From the NCBI RefSeq assembly GCF_017592555.1, contig NZ_JAGFNS010000005.1:51231-115230 (forward strand): a stretch of DNA of 64,000 nucleotides, read 5' to 3'. Shown piece after piece: positions 35,617-43,931 of this stretch. The stretch is from Actinoplanes flavus. Lineage in GTDB: Bacteria; Actinomycetota; Actinomycetes; Mycobacteriales; Micromonosporaceae. The position numbers and the translations under genes are program-made. The notes beneath the pieces were generated by a model, which did no database searches, was not told the origin of the DNA, and saw only the letters and a program-made list of their open reading frames with translations. Every line of letters begins with the position of its first letter. The stretch's first letter is position 1.

Positions 35617-35633
35617 TATACCCCCTGGGGGTA
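35617..35633. promoter_or_regulatory. CsoR-type operator inside MFS promoter
   Basis: TATACCCCCTGGGGGTA. TTGACC (35608-35613) and TAACAA (35632-35637) with 18-base spacing bracket it, so repressor binding would cover the promoter spacer. Confidence 0.78.
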
Positions 35634-35652
35634 ACAATGACGCCGAACGCAG

Positions 35653-35668
35653 ATACCCCCTGGGGGTA
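35653..35668. promoter_or_regulatory. Second CsoR-type operator before MFS pump
   Basis: ATACCCCCTGGGGGTA, a perfect palindrome 36 bases after the first box and just before the ribosome site AAGGAGG (35671-35677). Confidence 0.78.
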
Positions 35669-35684
35669 CTAAGGAGGTTCGGTC

Positions 35685-37106
35685 ATGTCCCGCAGTCCGC
35701 ACCGGTGGTGGGCGCTCGCGCTCATCGCCCTCGCCCAGTTCATGGTCATCATGGACACCTCGATCATCGGCGTCGCCCTGCCGAAGATGCAGAACGACCT
35801 CGGCTTCACCCCGAGCAATCTGTCCTGGGTCTTCAACGCCTACGTCGTCGCCTTCGGCGGCCTGCTGCTGCTCGGAGGGCGGCTGTCCGACCTGTACGGC
35901 GCCCGCCGCATCTTCGCCACCGGCTGGGCCGTCCTGCTCGCCGGCTCCGCCGCCGCCGGCCTCGCCGGCACCGTCGAACTCGAACTCGCCGCCCGCGCCG
36001 TCCAGGGCGCCGGCTCCGCCCTGATCGCGCCGTCAGCGCTGACACTGCTGATGATGCTGTTCGGCGACCGGCCTGCCGAGCTCACCAAGGCTCTGGCGCT
36101 GTACGGGGCGGCTGCCCCGGCCGGCGGCACCGCAGGAGTGTTCCTCGGTGGCGTGATCACCGAATACGTCAGCTGGCCGTGGGTGTTCTACCTCAACATC
36201 CCGATCGCCGTGCTGGCCCTGATCGCCACCCCGGCGCTCATGCCCGCCGGGGGCAACCGGCCCGGCAGTCTCGACCTGGCCGGCGCAGTGACGGTTACCG
36301 GCGGTCTGGCCGCCGCCGTCTACGCCATCGTCCGCGCCCCGGAGGCCGGCTGGAACAGCGCCTCCACCTGGCTCACGCTCGCCGGATCCGCGATCCTGCT
36401 CGCCGCCTTCCTGATCATCCAGGCCCGCCGCCGGCAGCCGCTGATGCGGCTGGGCATCTTCACCAGCCGCAACCTGTCCGCGGCGAACCTCGCCCAGTTG
36501 CTGCTCGGCGCGGCCTGGATTCCGATGTGGTTCTTCCTCAACCTCTACCTGCAGCAGGTCCTCGGCTTCAGCGCCTTCCCCAGCGGCGCCGCGCTGCTGC
36601 CGATGACCGTGCTCATCATGGCCGGCATGATCGTCCTCGCCCCGCGCGTCATCGCGCGGTTCGGCACCAAGACCACCCTGGTCGCGGGTCTGACGGTGCT
36701 GGCGGCCGGTCTGGGCTGGCTCGCCCTGATCCGCCCCGACGGCAGCTACCTGACCGACGTGCTGCCCGCCTCGCTGGTCGCCGCGCTCGGCATGGCGCTG
36801 GCCTTCATCCCGTCCCTGGGCACCGCTTTGTCCAGCGCCCGCCCGCAGGAGGGCGGACTCGCCTCCGGCATCGTCAACACCAGCTACCAGATCGGCTCCG
36901 CCCTCGGCCTGGCCGCCATGACGGCACTGGCCGCCGCCCACGGCGCCGATGAACTCGGCGACCCGGCGGCGCTCACCGGCGGCTACTCGGCAGCCCTGCT
37001 CGGCGCCGCCGGCGTAGCGCTCGCCGCCGCCGTCCTCGCCGCGATCACCCTCACCAACCGCACACCCGCCACCACGCCAACCGAGAACACCCCGGCCACC
37101 CGATGA
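35685..37106 (+). CDS. DHA2-type MFS efflux pump under CsoR-type boxes
   Basis: 473 residues from ATG 35685, seven bases after AAGGAGG. Fourteen-helix EmrB/QacA type: VIMDTSIIGVALPKM (motif D1), GGRLSDLYGARRIF (motif A) and GAAAPAGGTAGVFLGGVI (motif C, antiporter). Drug or toxic-compound export is the family role. The two CsoR-type boxes imply copper control, an unusual link that suggests export of a copper chelate or copper-related toxin. Confidence 0.88.
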   Translation: MSRSPHRWWALALIALAQFMVIMDTSIIGVALPKMQNDLGFTPSNLSWVFNAYVVAFGGLLLLGGRLSDLYGARRIFATGWAVLLAGSAAAGLAGTVELELAARAVQGAGSALIAPSALTLLMMLFGDRPAELTKALALYGAAAPAGGTAGVFLGGVITEYVSWPWVFYLNIPIAVLALIATPALMPAGGNRPGSLDLAGAVTVTGGLAAAVYAIVRAPEAGWNSASTWLTLAGSAILLAAFLIIQARRRQPLMRLGIFTSRNLSAANLAQLLLGAAWIPMWFFLNLYLQQVLGFSAFPSGAALLPMTVLIMAGMIVLAPRVIARFGTKTTLVAGLTVLAAGLGWLALIRPDGSYLTDVLPASLVAALGMALAFIPSLGTALSSARPQEGGLASGIVNTSYQIGSALGLAAMTALAAAHGADELGDPAALTGGYSAALLGAAGVALAAAVLAAITLTNRTPATTPTENTPATR

Positions 37107-37209
37107 CCACCGGGTGCTGTCCCAGCGCTCCGCCGGAGCCGACCGGCCCCGGCAGAGCACCGGACCCGCCCACCCTCACCCGCTACGCACCATGAGAGAG
37201 GCGATCGAG

Positions 37210-37902
37210 ATGCGCACGCTCCCGACCGACACCAGCGCCCACCCGGCCCACGTCACCGCATCCAGCAGCAGGGCGAGACGAGCCGCCCGCGCCGGACTGT
37301 GGGCCCTGCCGGCCTACGGATCACTACTCGGCTTGAGTACCTGGACCCATCAACCGCCGATCGATGACTTCGACGCCTACGCCCGCTACATCACCACCGA
37401 CGTGTTCCTGATCAGCCACCTCGGCGCCAGCATCCTCGGCGCCGCCCTGGCCGTCCTCGGTGCCGTCGCCGTCACCGCGTTCCTCGTGCACGGCCGCGCC
37501 GCCCGCATGGCGATCACCGGCCTGGTGCTGACCACGATCACCAACGTGTTCCTGGCCTCGACCTTCGGCAGCGCCACCTTCGTCCAGCCGGGGATCGGCC
37601 GGGCCCACCTCGCCGGGACGCCGGGCATGCCGGCCCTCAACGCCGACACCGCCTACGGCCCGGCGTTCTTCGTCGTCGCCCTGACCGCCACGTTCTTCCT
37701 GATCGTGTCCGCGATCGTCCTCGGCACCGCGATCGCCCGCACCGACCGGCGGCTGCGCCGGCACGGCATCGCCTACGCCGTCCTGCTTCCGGCCTTCGCG
37801 ATCACCGGCTTCGCCCTGCAAGCCGCACAACCGTGGACCGGCTTCGCCCTCGCCGCCGCCACCGCCGCCCTGGCCATGAAGCTGCCCCGCCTGAGCCGGT
37901 GA
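37210..37902 (+). CDS. Polytopic membrane protein, unknown function
   Basis: 230 residues from ATG 37210; ATG 37192 is an alternative. About six hydrophobic helices and Trp/His in the first loop (STWTHQPPIDDFDAYARYI). No enzyme motif seen. It starts 104 bases after the MFS pump and may share its transcript. I do not recognise a family. Confidence 0.65.
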   Translation: MRTLPTDTSAHPAHVTASSSRARRAARAGLWALPAYGSLLGLSTWTHQPPIDDFDAYARYITTDVFLISHLGASILGAALAVLGAVAVTAFLVHGRAARMAITGLVLTTITNVFLASTFGSATFVQPGIGRAHLAGTPGMPALNADTAYGPAFFVVALTATFFLIVSAIVLGTAIARTDRRLRRHGIAYAVLLPAFAITGFALQAAQPWTGFALAAATAALAMKLPRLSR

Positions 37903-37956
37903 CCCCGGCGCCCATGAGCCCGTCGCGCCGGATGGCGAGGCGGGCTTGGACGTTTC

Positions 37957-38565
37957 CTAACGCTGCGGCAGGCCGGTTCCTCCAGCCGGAACCGCCAGGA
38001 TCGACTGCACCGTGGCGGTCACGACACCGGAAGCCCGCACCGGGTCGAGACGACCCAGACGGATCTCCTCCGCCGCACCGTGCAGGATGTACTGCACCGC
38101 GTTGACCAGCCACGTCACCGGCAGATCGGTCCGGAACGCGCCGTCGTCCTGCCCCCGGCCGATCAACTGCTGCACCCGGTCAGCGGCGCCGGTGTGCAAC
38201 TCCCGCAGCCGCCCCTCGGGCAGCACCCGCTGCGCCGCCGACAGCAGCGCTGCCGACTCCGCGACCAGCGACCAGCTGGAGGCCAGCAGCCGGTTCATCG
38301 CCTGCCGCGCGTCACCGGTCAGATCCACGCCGGCGAGCGTCAGCTCACCGGCCCGCAACGCCTCGCCGAGGGCGGCCTCGACCAGCTCAGGCCGGGTGCG
38401 GAAATGCCCGTACACCGTCATCCGCCCGACCCCGGCCACCTTGGCGATGTCGTCCATGGTCGCGTCAGGATCGCGGCTGAGGCACTCCCGGGCGGCGGAC
38501 ACGATACGCGTGATGCTGCGCTCGGCGTCGGCGCGCCGCCGCGGGCGGGTGTCGGCGGAAACCAT
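37957..38565 (-). CDS. TetR-family regulator of the divergent MFS pump
   Basis: 202 residues from ATG 38565, right next to a perfect 11-bp inverted repeat. The DNA-binding domain has ATMDDIAKVAGVGRMTVYGH. The C-terminal domain ends AAEEIRLGRLDPVRASGV, then TATVQSILAVP, and is copied in the remnant at 13745. It almost surely represses the DHA2 pump at 38655 and itself, with the pump's substrate as likely inducer. Confidence 0.9.
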   Translation of the reverse strand: MVSADTRPRRRADAERSITRIVSAARECLSRDPDATMDDIAKVAGVGRMTVYGHFRTRPELVEAALGEALRAGELTLAGVDLTGDARQAMNRLLASSWSLVAESAALLSAAQRVLPEGRLRELHTGAADRVQQLIGRGQDDGAFRTDLPVTWLVNAVQYILHGAAEEIRLGRLDPVRASGVVTATVQSILAVPAGGTGLPQR

Positions 38566-38575
38566 GCCACCCACT

Positions 38576-38603
38576 CTATCTCGTACGGGAATGTACGAGA
38601 TAG
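38576..38603. promoter_or_regulatory. Perfect TetR operator
   Basis: CTATCTCGTAC (38576-38586) and GTACGAGATAG (38593-38603), exact 11-base arms around a six-base core. A weaker related site, TCGTA-(8)-TACGA, follows at 38619-38636. Confidence 0.8.
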
Positions 38604-38654
38604 CCTTCCGCTTGTAAGTCGTACACAGCAATACGAGTTAACGCGGAGGGTGTC

Positions 38655-40040
38655 ATGACCACACACGAAACTCAGCAGGCCCTCACCAGCCATCCGCTGC
38701 GATGGCGCATCCTTGCCCTGCTCGGCATCGCCCAGCTGATGCTCATCCTCGACGTCACCGTCGTCGCCATCGCCCTGCCGCACATGGAGACCGACCTCGG
38801 CCTCAGCCGCGCCGCGATCACCTGGACCGTCAGCGCCTACACCCTCACCTTCGGCGGCCTCATGCTGCTCGGCGGGCGCATCGCCGACCTTATCGGCGCC
38901 AAACGCGTCGTACTCACCGGCCTTCTCATCTTCACCGCCGCGTCCCTGACGACCGGACTCGCCGGATCCGCCGAGATGCTCATCGGCGGCCGCATCGCCC
39001 AAGGCGTCGGCGCCGCCCTGCTGTCACCGGCCGCACTGTCCCTGGTCGTCACCCTGTTCACCGGCGACGAACGCAACAAAGCCCTCGGCGTCTGGTCCGC
39101 CCTCGGCGGCGGCGGCGCCGCCCTCGGCGTCCTGCTCGGCGGCCTCATCACCGCCGGCCCCGGCTGGCCCTGGGTGTTCTTCATCAACGTCCCGATCGGC
39201 TTGGCCGTGATCGCCGCGCTCACCGTCGTGCTGCCCGCCACCACCGGCCAGAACCCGCGCCCGCAACTCGACATCCTCGGCGCGGTCCTCGTCACCGCAG
39301 CGACAGCCACCCTCATCTACGCGCTCATCCGAGCCGGGGACCACGGCTGGCTCACCCTCACCACCGGCGGGCTCGTCCTGGCCGCCGCGATCGGCTACAC
39401 CGCCTTCACCGCCTGGCAGAAGAAGGCCCGATCGCCCCTGATGGACGTCACGATGCTCGCCCGCCGCCCCGTCGCCGGCGGCGCGTTCCTCATCCTCATG
39501 GCCACCGCACTCATGGTCGCCGCCTTCTTCCTCGGCACCTTCTACTTCCAGCACGCCCGCGGCTACGGTGCCCTGCACACCGGACTGCTGTTCCTGCCCG
39601 TTGCCGTCATCACCATGCTCGGCGCCCACCTCACCGGCACCCTCATCGGCCGCCTCGGCGCCCGGCCCCTAGCCATCGCGGCCCTGCTCATCGCCGCCGC
39701 CGGAATGGCCGTCCCCGCCATCACCCTCCAGCCGCTCGCGGTCACCGCCGGTGTCTCCATCGCCGCCGCCGGAACCGGCGCCCTGTTCGTCGTCGCCTCC
39801 GCCACCGCCCTCGGCAACGTCGCCTGGCACGAGGCCGGTATCGCCTCCGGAATCGTGAGCACCTTCCACGAGTTCGGCGCCTCCATCGGCGCCGCCGTCG
39901 TCTCGAGCGTCGCCGCCGCGAGTTTCGCCAGCGACAGCCTCACCGGCTTCGGCAACGGCTTCCTCGTCGCCGCCATCGCCTCCGCCGTAGGCGCCGTCAT
40001 CGCCGCTGTGCTGACACCCGGCCGCCCAGCCGACCACTGA
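38655..40040 (+). CDS. DHA2-type MFS efflux pump
   Basis: 461 residues from ATG 38655, after GGAGGG. Fourteen-helix drug-proton antiporter: LMLILDVTVVAIALPHM (motif D1), GGRIADLIGAKRVV (motif A) and GGGGAALGVLLGGLI (motif C). Divergent from its TetR repressor with a strong operator between. Substrate unknown. A short hairpin after the stop may terminate it. Confidence 0.9.
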   Translation: MTTHETQQALTSHPLRWRILALLGIAQLMLILDVTVVAIALPHMETDLGLSRAAITWTVSAYTLTFGGLMLLGGRIADLIGAKRVVLTGLLIFTAASLTTGLAGSAEMLIGGRIAQGVGAALLSPAALSLVVTLFTGDERNKALGVWSALGGGGAALGVLLGGLITAGPGWPWVFFINVPIGLAVIAALTVVLPATTGQNPRPQLDILGAVLVTAATATLIYALIRAGDHGWLTLTTGGLVLAAAIGYTAFTAWQKKARSPLMDVTMLARRPVAGGAFLILMATALMVAAFFLGTFYFQHARGYGALHTGLLFLPVAVITMLGAHLTGTLIGRLGARPLAIAALLIAAAGMAVPAITLQPLAVTAGVSIAAAGTGALFVVASATALGNVAWHEAGIASGIVSTFHEFGASIGAAVVSSVAAASFASDSLTGFGNGFLVAAIASAVGAVIAAVLTPGRPADH

Positions 40041-40087
40041 TCCGCGCCGTCACCGCACCCGCATCCGCGGCCGGCGCCAACACCGCA

Positions 40088-40109
40088 AGCCCCGTGCGAC
40101 ACCGGGGCT
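40088..40109. terminator. Hairpin after MFS pump
   Basis: AGCCCCG (40088-40094) with CGGGGCT (40103-40109), eight-base loop, 48 bases after the stop. Modest stem, no T tract. Confidence 0.45.
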
Positions 40110-40274
40110 CGCGGACCCCCAGCAGCCAGAACGCTACCGGACCGGGCAAGGGCTACCCCCGATGAGCTCGACCACGTCCATCGCAACTGGGATCGTCAGG
40201 TGACCGTCGGCCTGGGCCTATCAGAGCCTCACCCCGGGCTCCAACTCAGAGCCGGGCGACATGTCCGGCTCCGG

Positions 40275-40297
40275 TTGTCACACGTTCGGCGGGACCG
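40275..40297 (+). promoter_or_regulatory. Conserved upstream block of the His-rich cassette (copy 2)
   Basis: TTGTCACACG followed by a conserved tail, three differences from 8942-8964, at the same distance from the gene start. The rest of 40110-40327 holds nothing recognisable. Confidence 0.45.
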
Positions 40298-40327
40298 TCA
40301 CGCCGCCGACCCTGATTTACTGGAGAC

Positions 40328-40714
40328 GTGACCGCGGGCCCGTACGGGATCGCCCGTCCCGGCCGTATCCGGCCGGGCGGGTTCGTCGCCGTGGTCATGA
40401 TCGTCCTGCTGCTCGCCGCGACCGTGCTGTTCTCCGCGGCCGCCGCTCACCACGCGGGCGATCCGCACACGCACGGCGACACGGTGGCGGGGGCGCCGGT
40501 GCTCGCCCACCATCACGAGGTCGTCCACGACCATCAGCACGGCAACGGCTGGGCGCCGCAACCGGCCCAGCGCATCCGGGTGCTGGCCGACACCGTCGCG
40601 GTAGCGGTGACCGCGATCATCGCGGCCCCGCCCGACACCGCCGTCGTCGTAGCCGGCACTGATGCCAGCACCGCCGGCACGCCGTTCAGTCTCCTGGGTG
40701 TCCTGCGCATATAG
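40328..40714 (+). CDS. His-rich small membrane/exported protein ending in LRI (copy 2)
   Basis: 128 residues from GTG 40328, after TGGAG. Signal-anchor (FVAVVMIVLLLAATVLF), His-rich middle (AAHHAGDPHTHGD, AHHHEVVHDHQHG), second apolar segment and C-terminus FSLLGVLRI, closing with CGC ATA TAG. It aligns over its whole length with the protein at 8996, including the start MTAxPYGxARP. It opens the second copy of the three-gene cassette. Confidence 0.75.
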   Translation: MTAGPYGIARPGRIRPGGFVAVVMIVLLLAATVLFSAAAAHHAGDPHTHGDTVAGAPVLAHHHEVVHDHQHGNGWAPQPAQRIRVLADTVAVAVTAIIAAPPDTAVVVAGTDASTAGTPFSLLGVLRI

Positions 40715-40738
40715 GACGTCGCTTTCTTCGCGTTCTCC

Positions 40739-40763
40739 CGAGCACGTCATCGCGCCCGCGGCT
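40739..40763 (+). promoter_or_regulatory. 25-base conserved intergenic block (copy 2)
   Basis: Identical to 9402-9426, in the same position between the His-rich gene and the pseudo-hydrolase gene. Confidence 0.5.
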
Positions 40764-40816
40764 GCCTGCCGCCGGTGGCGCACTCGTGTACCCGCAGACC
40801 AGAGAGACGATCCAGC

Positions 40817-41431
40817 GTGCAACCACGCCGCATCACCCATGCCCATGGAACCCCGAAGAACCTGCTCGTCTACGACCGGTGGGGCCGTTTCGGCCGGCCC
40901 GTCGTGCTGCTGCACGGCCTCGGCCACGACCGCACTATGTGGTGGCCGGTCGCCGCCGACCTCGGCGACGACTGTGCCGCTGTCACGATCGACCTGCCCG
41001 GCCACGGCCAGTCCGCCGAACGCACCGACCACGACCTCGGCCGTCTGGCCCACGACCTGGCCATGCTGATCTCCGGCCTCAACCTCAACCGGGCACCGAT
41101 CCTGGTCGGCCACGCCGAGGCGACGCTGCTCGCCGACGCGTTCGCCGGCCGGTACACAACCCACGCGGTGATCACCGTCGACCAGGCGGACACCGAACCT
41201 GACCTCGAAGCGCTGCCCGAGCTGTACCGCCAGTTCGCCGCCCGACAACCGGATCTCGACCTCCAGCCGATGCGGCACAGCTGGGCCGCCCATCTGCCGG
41301 CGCGGCGGCTCGCCGTCAATGCCTCACGCGTTCATGTCGGCGCCGCCTCCGCAGCGAACCCGGTGGGCGCCTGCCTGCCGCACCTGCGGGATCCGGCGGG
41401 CTTCGCGGACCTGCTGCGAGGCCTCACCTGA
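40817..41431 (+). CDS. Alpha/beta-hydrolase-fold pseudoenzyme (copy 2)
   Basis: 204 residues from GTG 40817, which aligns with the start of copy 1. Fold markers PVVLLHGLGHDRTMWWP and TIDLPGHGQSAE are kept, and the nucleophile elbow is LVGHAEATLLADAF with Ala for the catalytic Ser, as in copy 1. Ends HLRDPAGFADLLRGLT, as copy 1 does at the same place. Conservation of the fold without the Ser suggests selection for a non-catalytic role. Confidence 0.82.
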   Translation: MQPRRITHAHGTPKNLLVYDRWGRFGRPVVLLHGLGHDRTMWWPVAADLGDDCAAVTIDLPGHGQSAERTDHDLGRLAHDLAMLISGLNLNRAPILVGHAEATLLADAFAGRYTTHAVITVDQADTEPDLEALPELYRQFAARQPDLDLQPMRHSWAAHLPARRLAVNASRVHVGAASAANPVGACLPHLRDPAGFADLLRGLT

Positions 41432-41469
41432 GCACCGGCCGTGTCGACAGGAGAGGAACGCCGACCGGG

Positions 41470-42290
41470 ATGGACAACGCCCCGCCCCGCAGACCTGTAG
41501 TCATCCGCTACCGCTGGCAGCTGGCCGCGCTTGTAGCGGTGGCCGTCACGAGCACGACGACCCTGTTCGTGCTCACCGGCAGCAAACGCCCTGTCACCAC
41601 GGCGGCGACCCCTGCCTGCTCGACAGTGCCGAGCCCGGCTGTGTCCGCGCAGGTGCCGGTGCTGCCGGTGTCGCACTGGGAGAAACGCTTCCTGGAGACG
41701 TGGGCGTTCGAGCGCACCGAGGCGCTGCCGGCCAGCCGGACCGGCGACAGTTGGAGACATTACGACCTGTCCTACTCCGTCGATGCCAACACCGCCATGT
41801 TCCGCGCCACCGGCAACCGCCGATACCTGGACCGGGCGCTGGAGTACATCACCGGCGTGACGGCCACCGCCAAACCGTCGAAGGACCTACCGACCTGCCA
41901 GTACCGCGACAACTGCCTAGGCTGGGTGTCGATGCGCGAGGATCTGCAACCGACCGGGGTCGAGGTGCCGCTCTACGAGAGCTACTTTTGGCGGCACGCC
42001 ACCACGACCCTGCGGGTCATGCGGCAGACCCCGCGGGTGTACGACGATCCCGGCTACCGCAAGCAGTACGACACACTGCTCGCTTTCACGGAGAAGAACG
42101 TCTTCGACAAGTGGCACACCAGAGGCGCCAACGACAACATCTACCGCAGCCGTACGCACAGGGCGTCGCACTGGGCGGCCATCACCGTCAACCTGGCCGC
42201 GGTCACCGAGGACCCGGCACGCTACGACCCCGCGGTGCAGCAGCGCCTGGAACGACATCAGGTTGTCAACGGCCAGTTCGCCTCCGACCG
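41470..42290 (+). pseudogene. Helical-toroid-like protein, copy 2, internally deleted
   Basis: Begins like the protein at 10135 (signal-anchor, then TEALPASRTGDSWRHY, YESYFWRHATTTLRVMRQTP, SRTHRASHWAAITVNLA). At about 42220 the sequence jumps from TEDPAR straight to YDPAVQQRLERHQVVNGQFA, losing about 125 residues relative to copy 1. The deletion point lies in a CGCTACGACC-like string present at both ends in copy 1. After about 42290 the frame runs on without similarity to 42693, across the next gene. Almost certainly non-functional. Confidence 0.78.
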
Positions 42291-42486
42291 CTACGACCTC
42301 ACCGGCTCCGCCATCTGCCTGACGCCCTCGCTGTCATTATGTACACCCCGCGCTCCTGAGTCCGGTGGTGTACCCGGCCGAGAGCGCCACAACCTACCGG
42401 CTGCTGATCTCGGCGGAGCGGCCTGGTCAGGTGGCGGGCCATCACGAAGTGAGTTGTCAGCATCTCGGGACCAGGTGGTCCGAGGC

Positions 42487-43692
42487 TCAGCGCAGCTCGC
42501 GGGGCCTGACCGTTTCCTCAGTCTTGTAGAGGAAATAGTACGGCTGCTTCTCGATGTCACGTATCGCCTTGCGCCGTTCCTGGACCGCCTTCACCGCTGG
42601 TGCCGCCGCGGCAGCGCCGATCACGGCGGCGGCACCCATCCAGGTATCAACTCCGGCGGCGAAGCTGAGGCTGCCAAGTCCAGCGGCTGGTAACGCGGAC
42701 TTGAGCGGGTCCACGACGCCGGCGGTGAACTTTGCGGTGAGCGCACGTAAGGACGCATCCTGCTGGATGCGTTCCTCGATTTCGTCGAGTGCGGGTTGCA
42801 CCTCTTGAATCCAGCGGGCATTCAATACGGCGCTGAACTCGGCGTCTTCGGGAGGGACGTCGAGCCCCGAGGACAGACCGGACACTGCCTTTCGGAATCT
42901 GCCTAGCGGTGCACGCAGCTCCTGCCGGATGTCCAGAACCTCGGACATGTCCGCGAACGGGATGCTGGGGAGCCGGTCGATGAAGCCGGTTCCGGCCGCG
43001 GCGTTCTTGCTGCGGGCCAAGGTGGCTTCTGTCCTCGTGAAATAGCCTGCATCGATACCCAGGCGTGCGAGGTCTCCGGTGCTGGCGTCGAACAACGGGT
43101 AGTTCTGCCCGCCGGCCAGCGACCGGCGGACAATGTCGACGTATCTGCCGATTAGGACGTCCGTGGGAAGGTCGTCGAATTCCTCCTCGGCGTGGACCAA
43201 AGGTTCGAGTGTCAGAACGCCCTCCTGGATCGCGAGGATCAGTTCATCGCCACCGAGTTCTGAAATGCTTCGGCGAGCTGTCCCACGGAGGCCATCAAGG
43301 TCTTGGTCGAACCGCCGCAGAAGCGATGCCTTCTCGCGTCGCTGGGCAGGGTTCAGTTCATGGCGGCTGGGGAAGGCGTCCAGGACCTCACCGAGTTGGC
43401 GTGTGGATTCTGCGGCCTCCCGCATCGCGTCACCGCTGTCGCGAAGGGCGCGATTCATCACTTCTTGAAATGTCTGCGGCGTCACCGAAACGATGCCCAG
43501 CGCCGCCACCAGTGCAAACAGGCGCGGGCTCGCCAGAGTCACATGGTCCGCGTACAGCAAAGCCGATCGGCAGATGGCCAGTTCCTGATCGAGCTGGGCA
43601 CCGCCGTGCCCGACGCCGAGTACGGCGACGATCTCCAGCTGGGGCGTCTTTGCTGCCGACGAGATCGGCCTACGATTGGCGCGCTTACCCAC
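42487..43692 (-). CDS. Uncharacterised protein, companion of TOPRIM-like gene
   Basis: 401 residues, not recognised. It is largely helical, with charged stretches (RREKASLLRRFDQDLDGL) and a hydrophobic glycine/alanine segment near the C-terminus (GAAAVIGAAAAAPAVKAV) that might be a membrane helix. No enzyme motif. It lies 239 bases downstream of the TOPRIM-motif gene on the same strand, in accessory DNA between the decayed cassette and an integrase. A paired defence role is possible but only from context. Confidence 0.55.
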   Translation of the reverse strand: MGKRANRRPISSAAKTPQLEIVAVLGVGHGGAQLDQELAICRSALLYADHVTLASPRLFALVAALGIVSVTPQTFQEVMNRALRDSGDAMREAAESTRQLGEVLDAFPSRHELNPAQRREKASLLRRFDQDLDGLRGTARRSISELGGDELILAIQEGVLTLEPLVHAEEEFDDLPTDVLIGRYVDIVRRSLAGGQNYPLFDASTGDLARLGIDAGYFTRTEATLARSKNAAAGTGFIDRLPSIPFADMSEVLDIRQELRAPLGRFRKAVSGLSSGLDVPPEDAEFSAVLNARWIQEVQPALDEIEERIQQDASLRALTAKFTAGVVDPLKSALPAAGLGSLSFAAGVDTWMGAAAVIGAAAAAPAVKAVQERRKAIRDIEKQPYYFLYKTEETVRPRELR

Positions 43693-43931
43693 CCGCGTTG
43701 CCCTCCACCCCGGCGGCCCGGTAAACCCACCGCCTTAGGTCCGACATCCCGCGGCGATCGTAGCGACACTAAGAGCAGTCTGAGCACGTCCCGCGCATTG
43801 CTGGATAATCCGATCGAGTGACATCGACCGTCGCGGGCCCGGGAACTGAGATCCAAGGCGCACGGTGTCGCCTGCGCCGCTGACCTTCGGCCTAGGCGCG
43901 GTCCCGGCACCGGTGTGGACAGGTGAACGCT

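Noticed and set aside
42290..42693. C-terminal extension of the second toroid-like protein
   Set aside because: No similarity to copy 1 after the deletion and it overlaps the opposite-strand gene at 42487; an out-of-control read-through.
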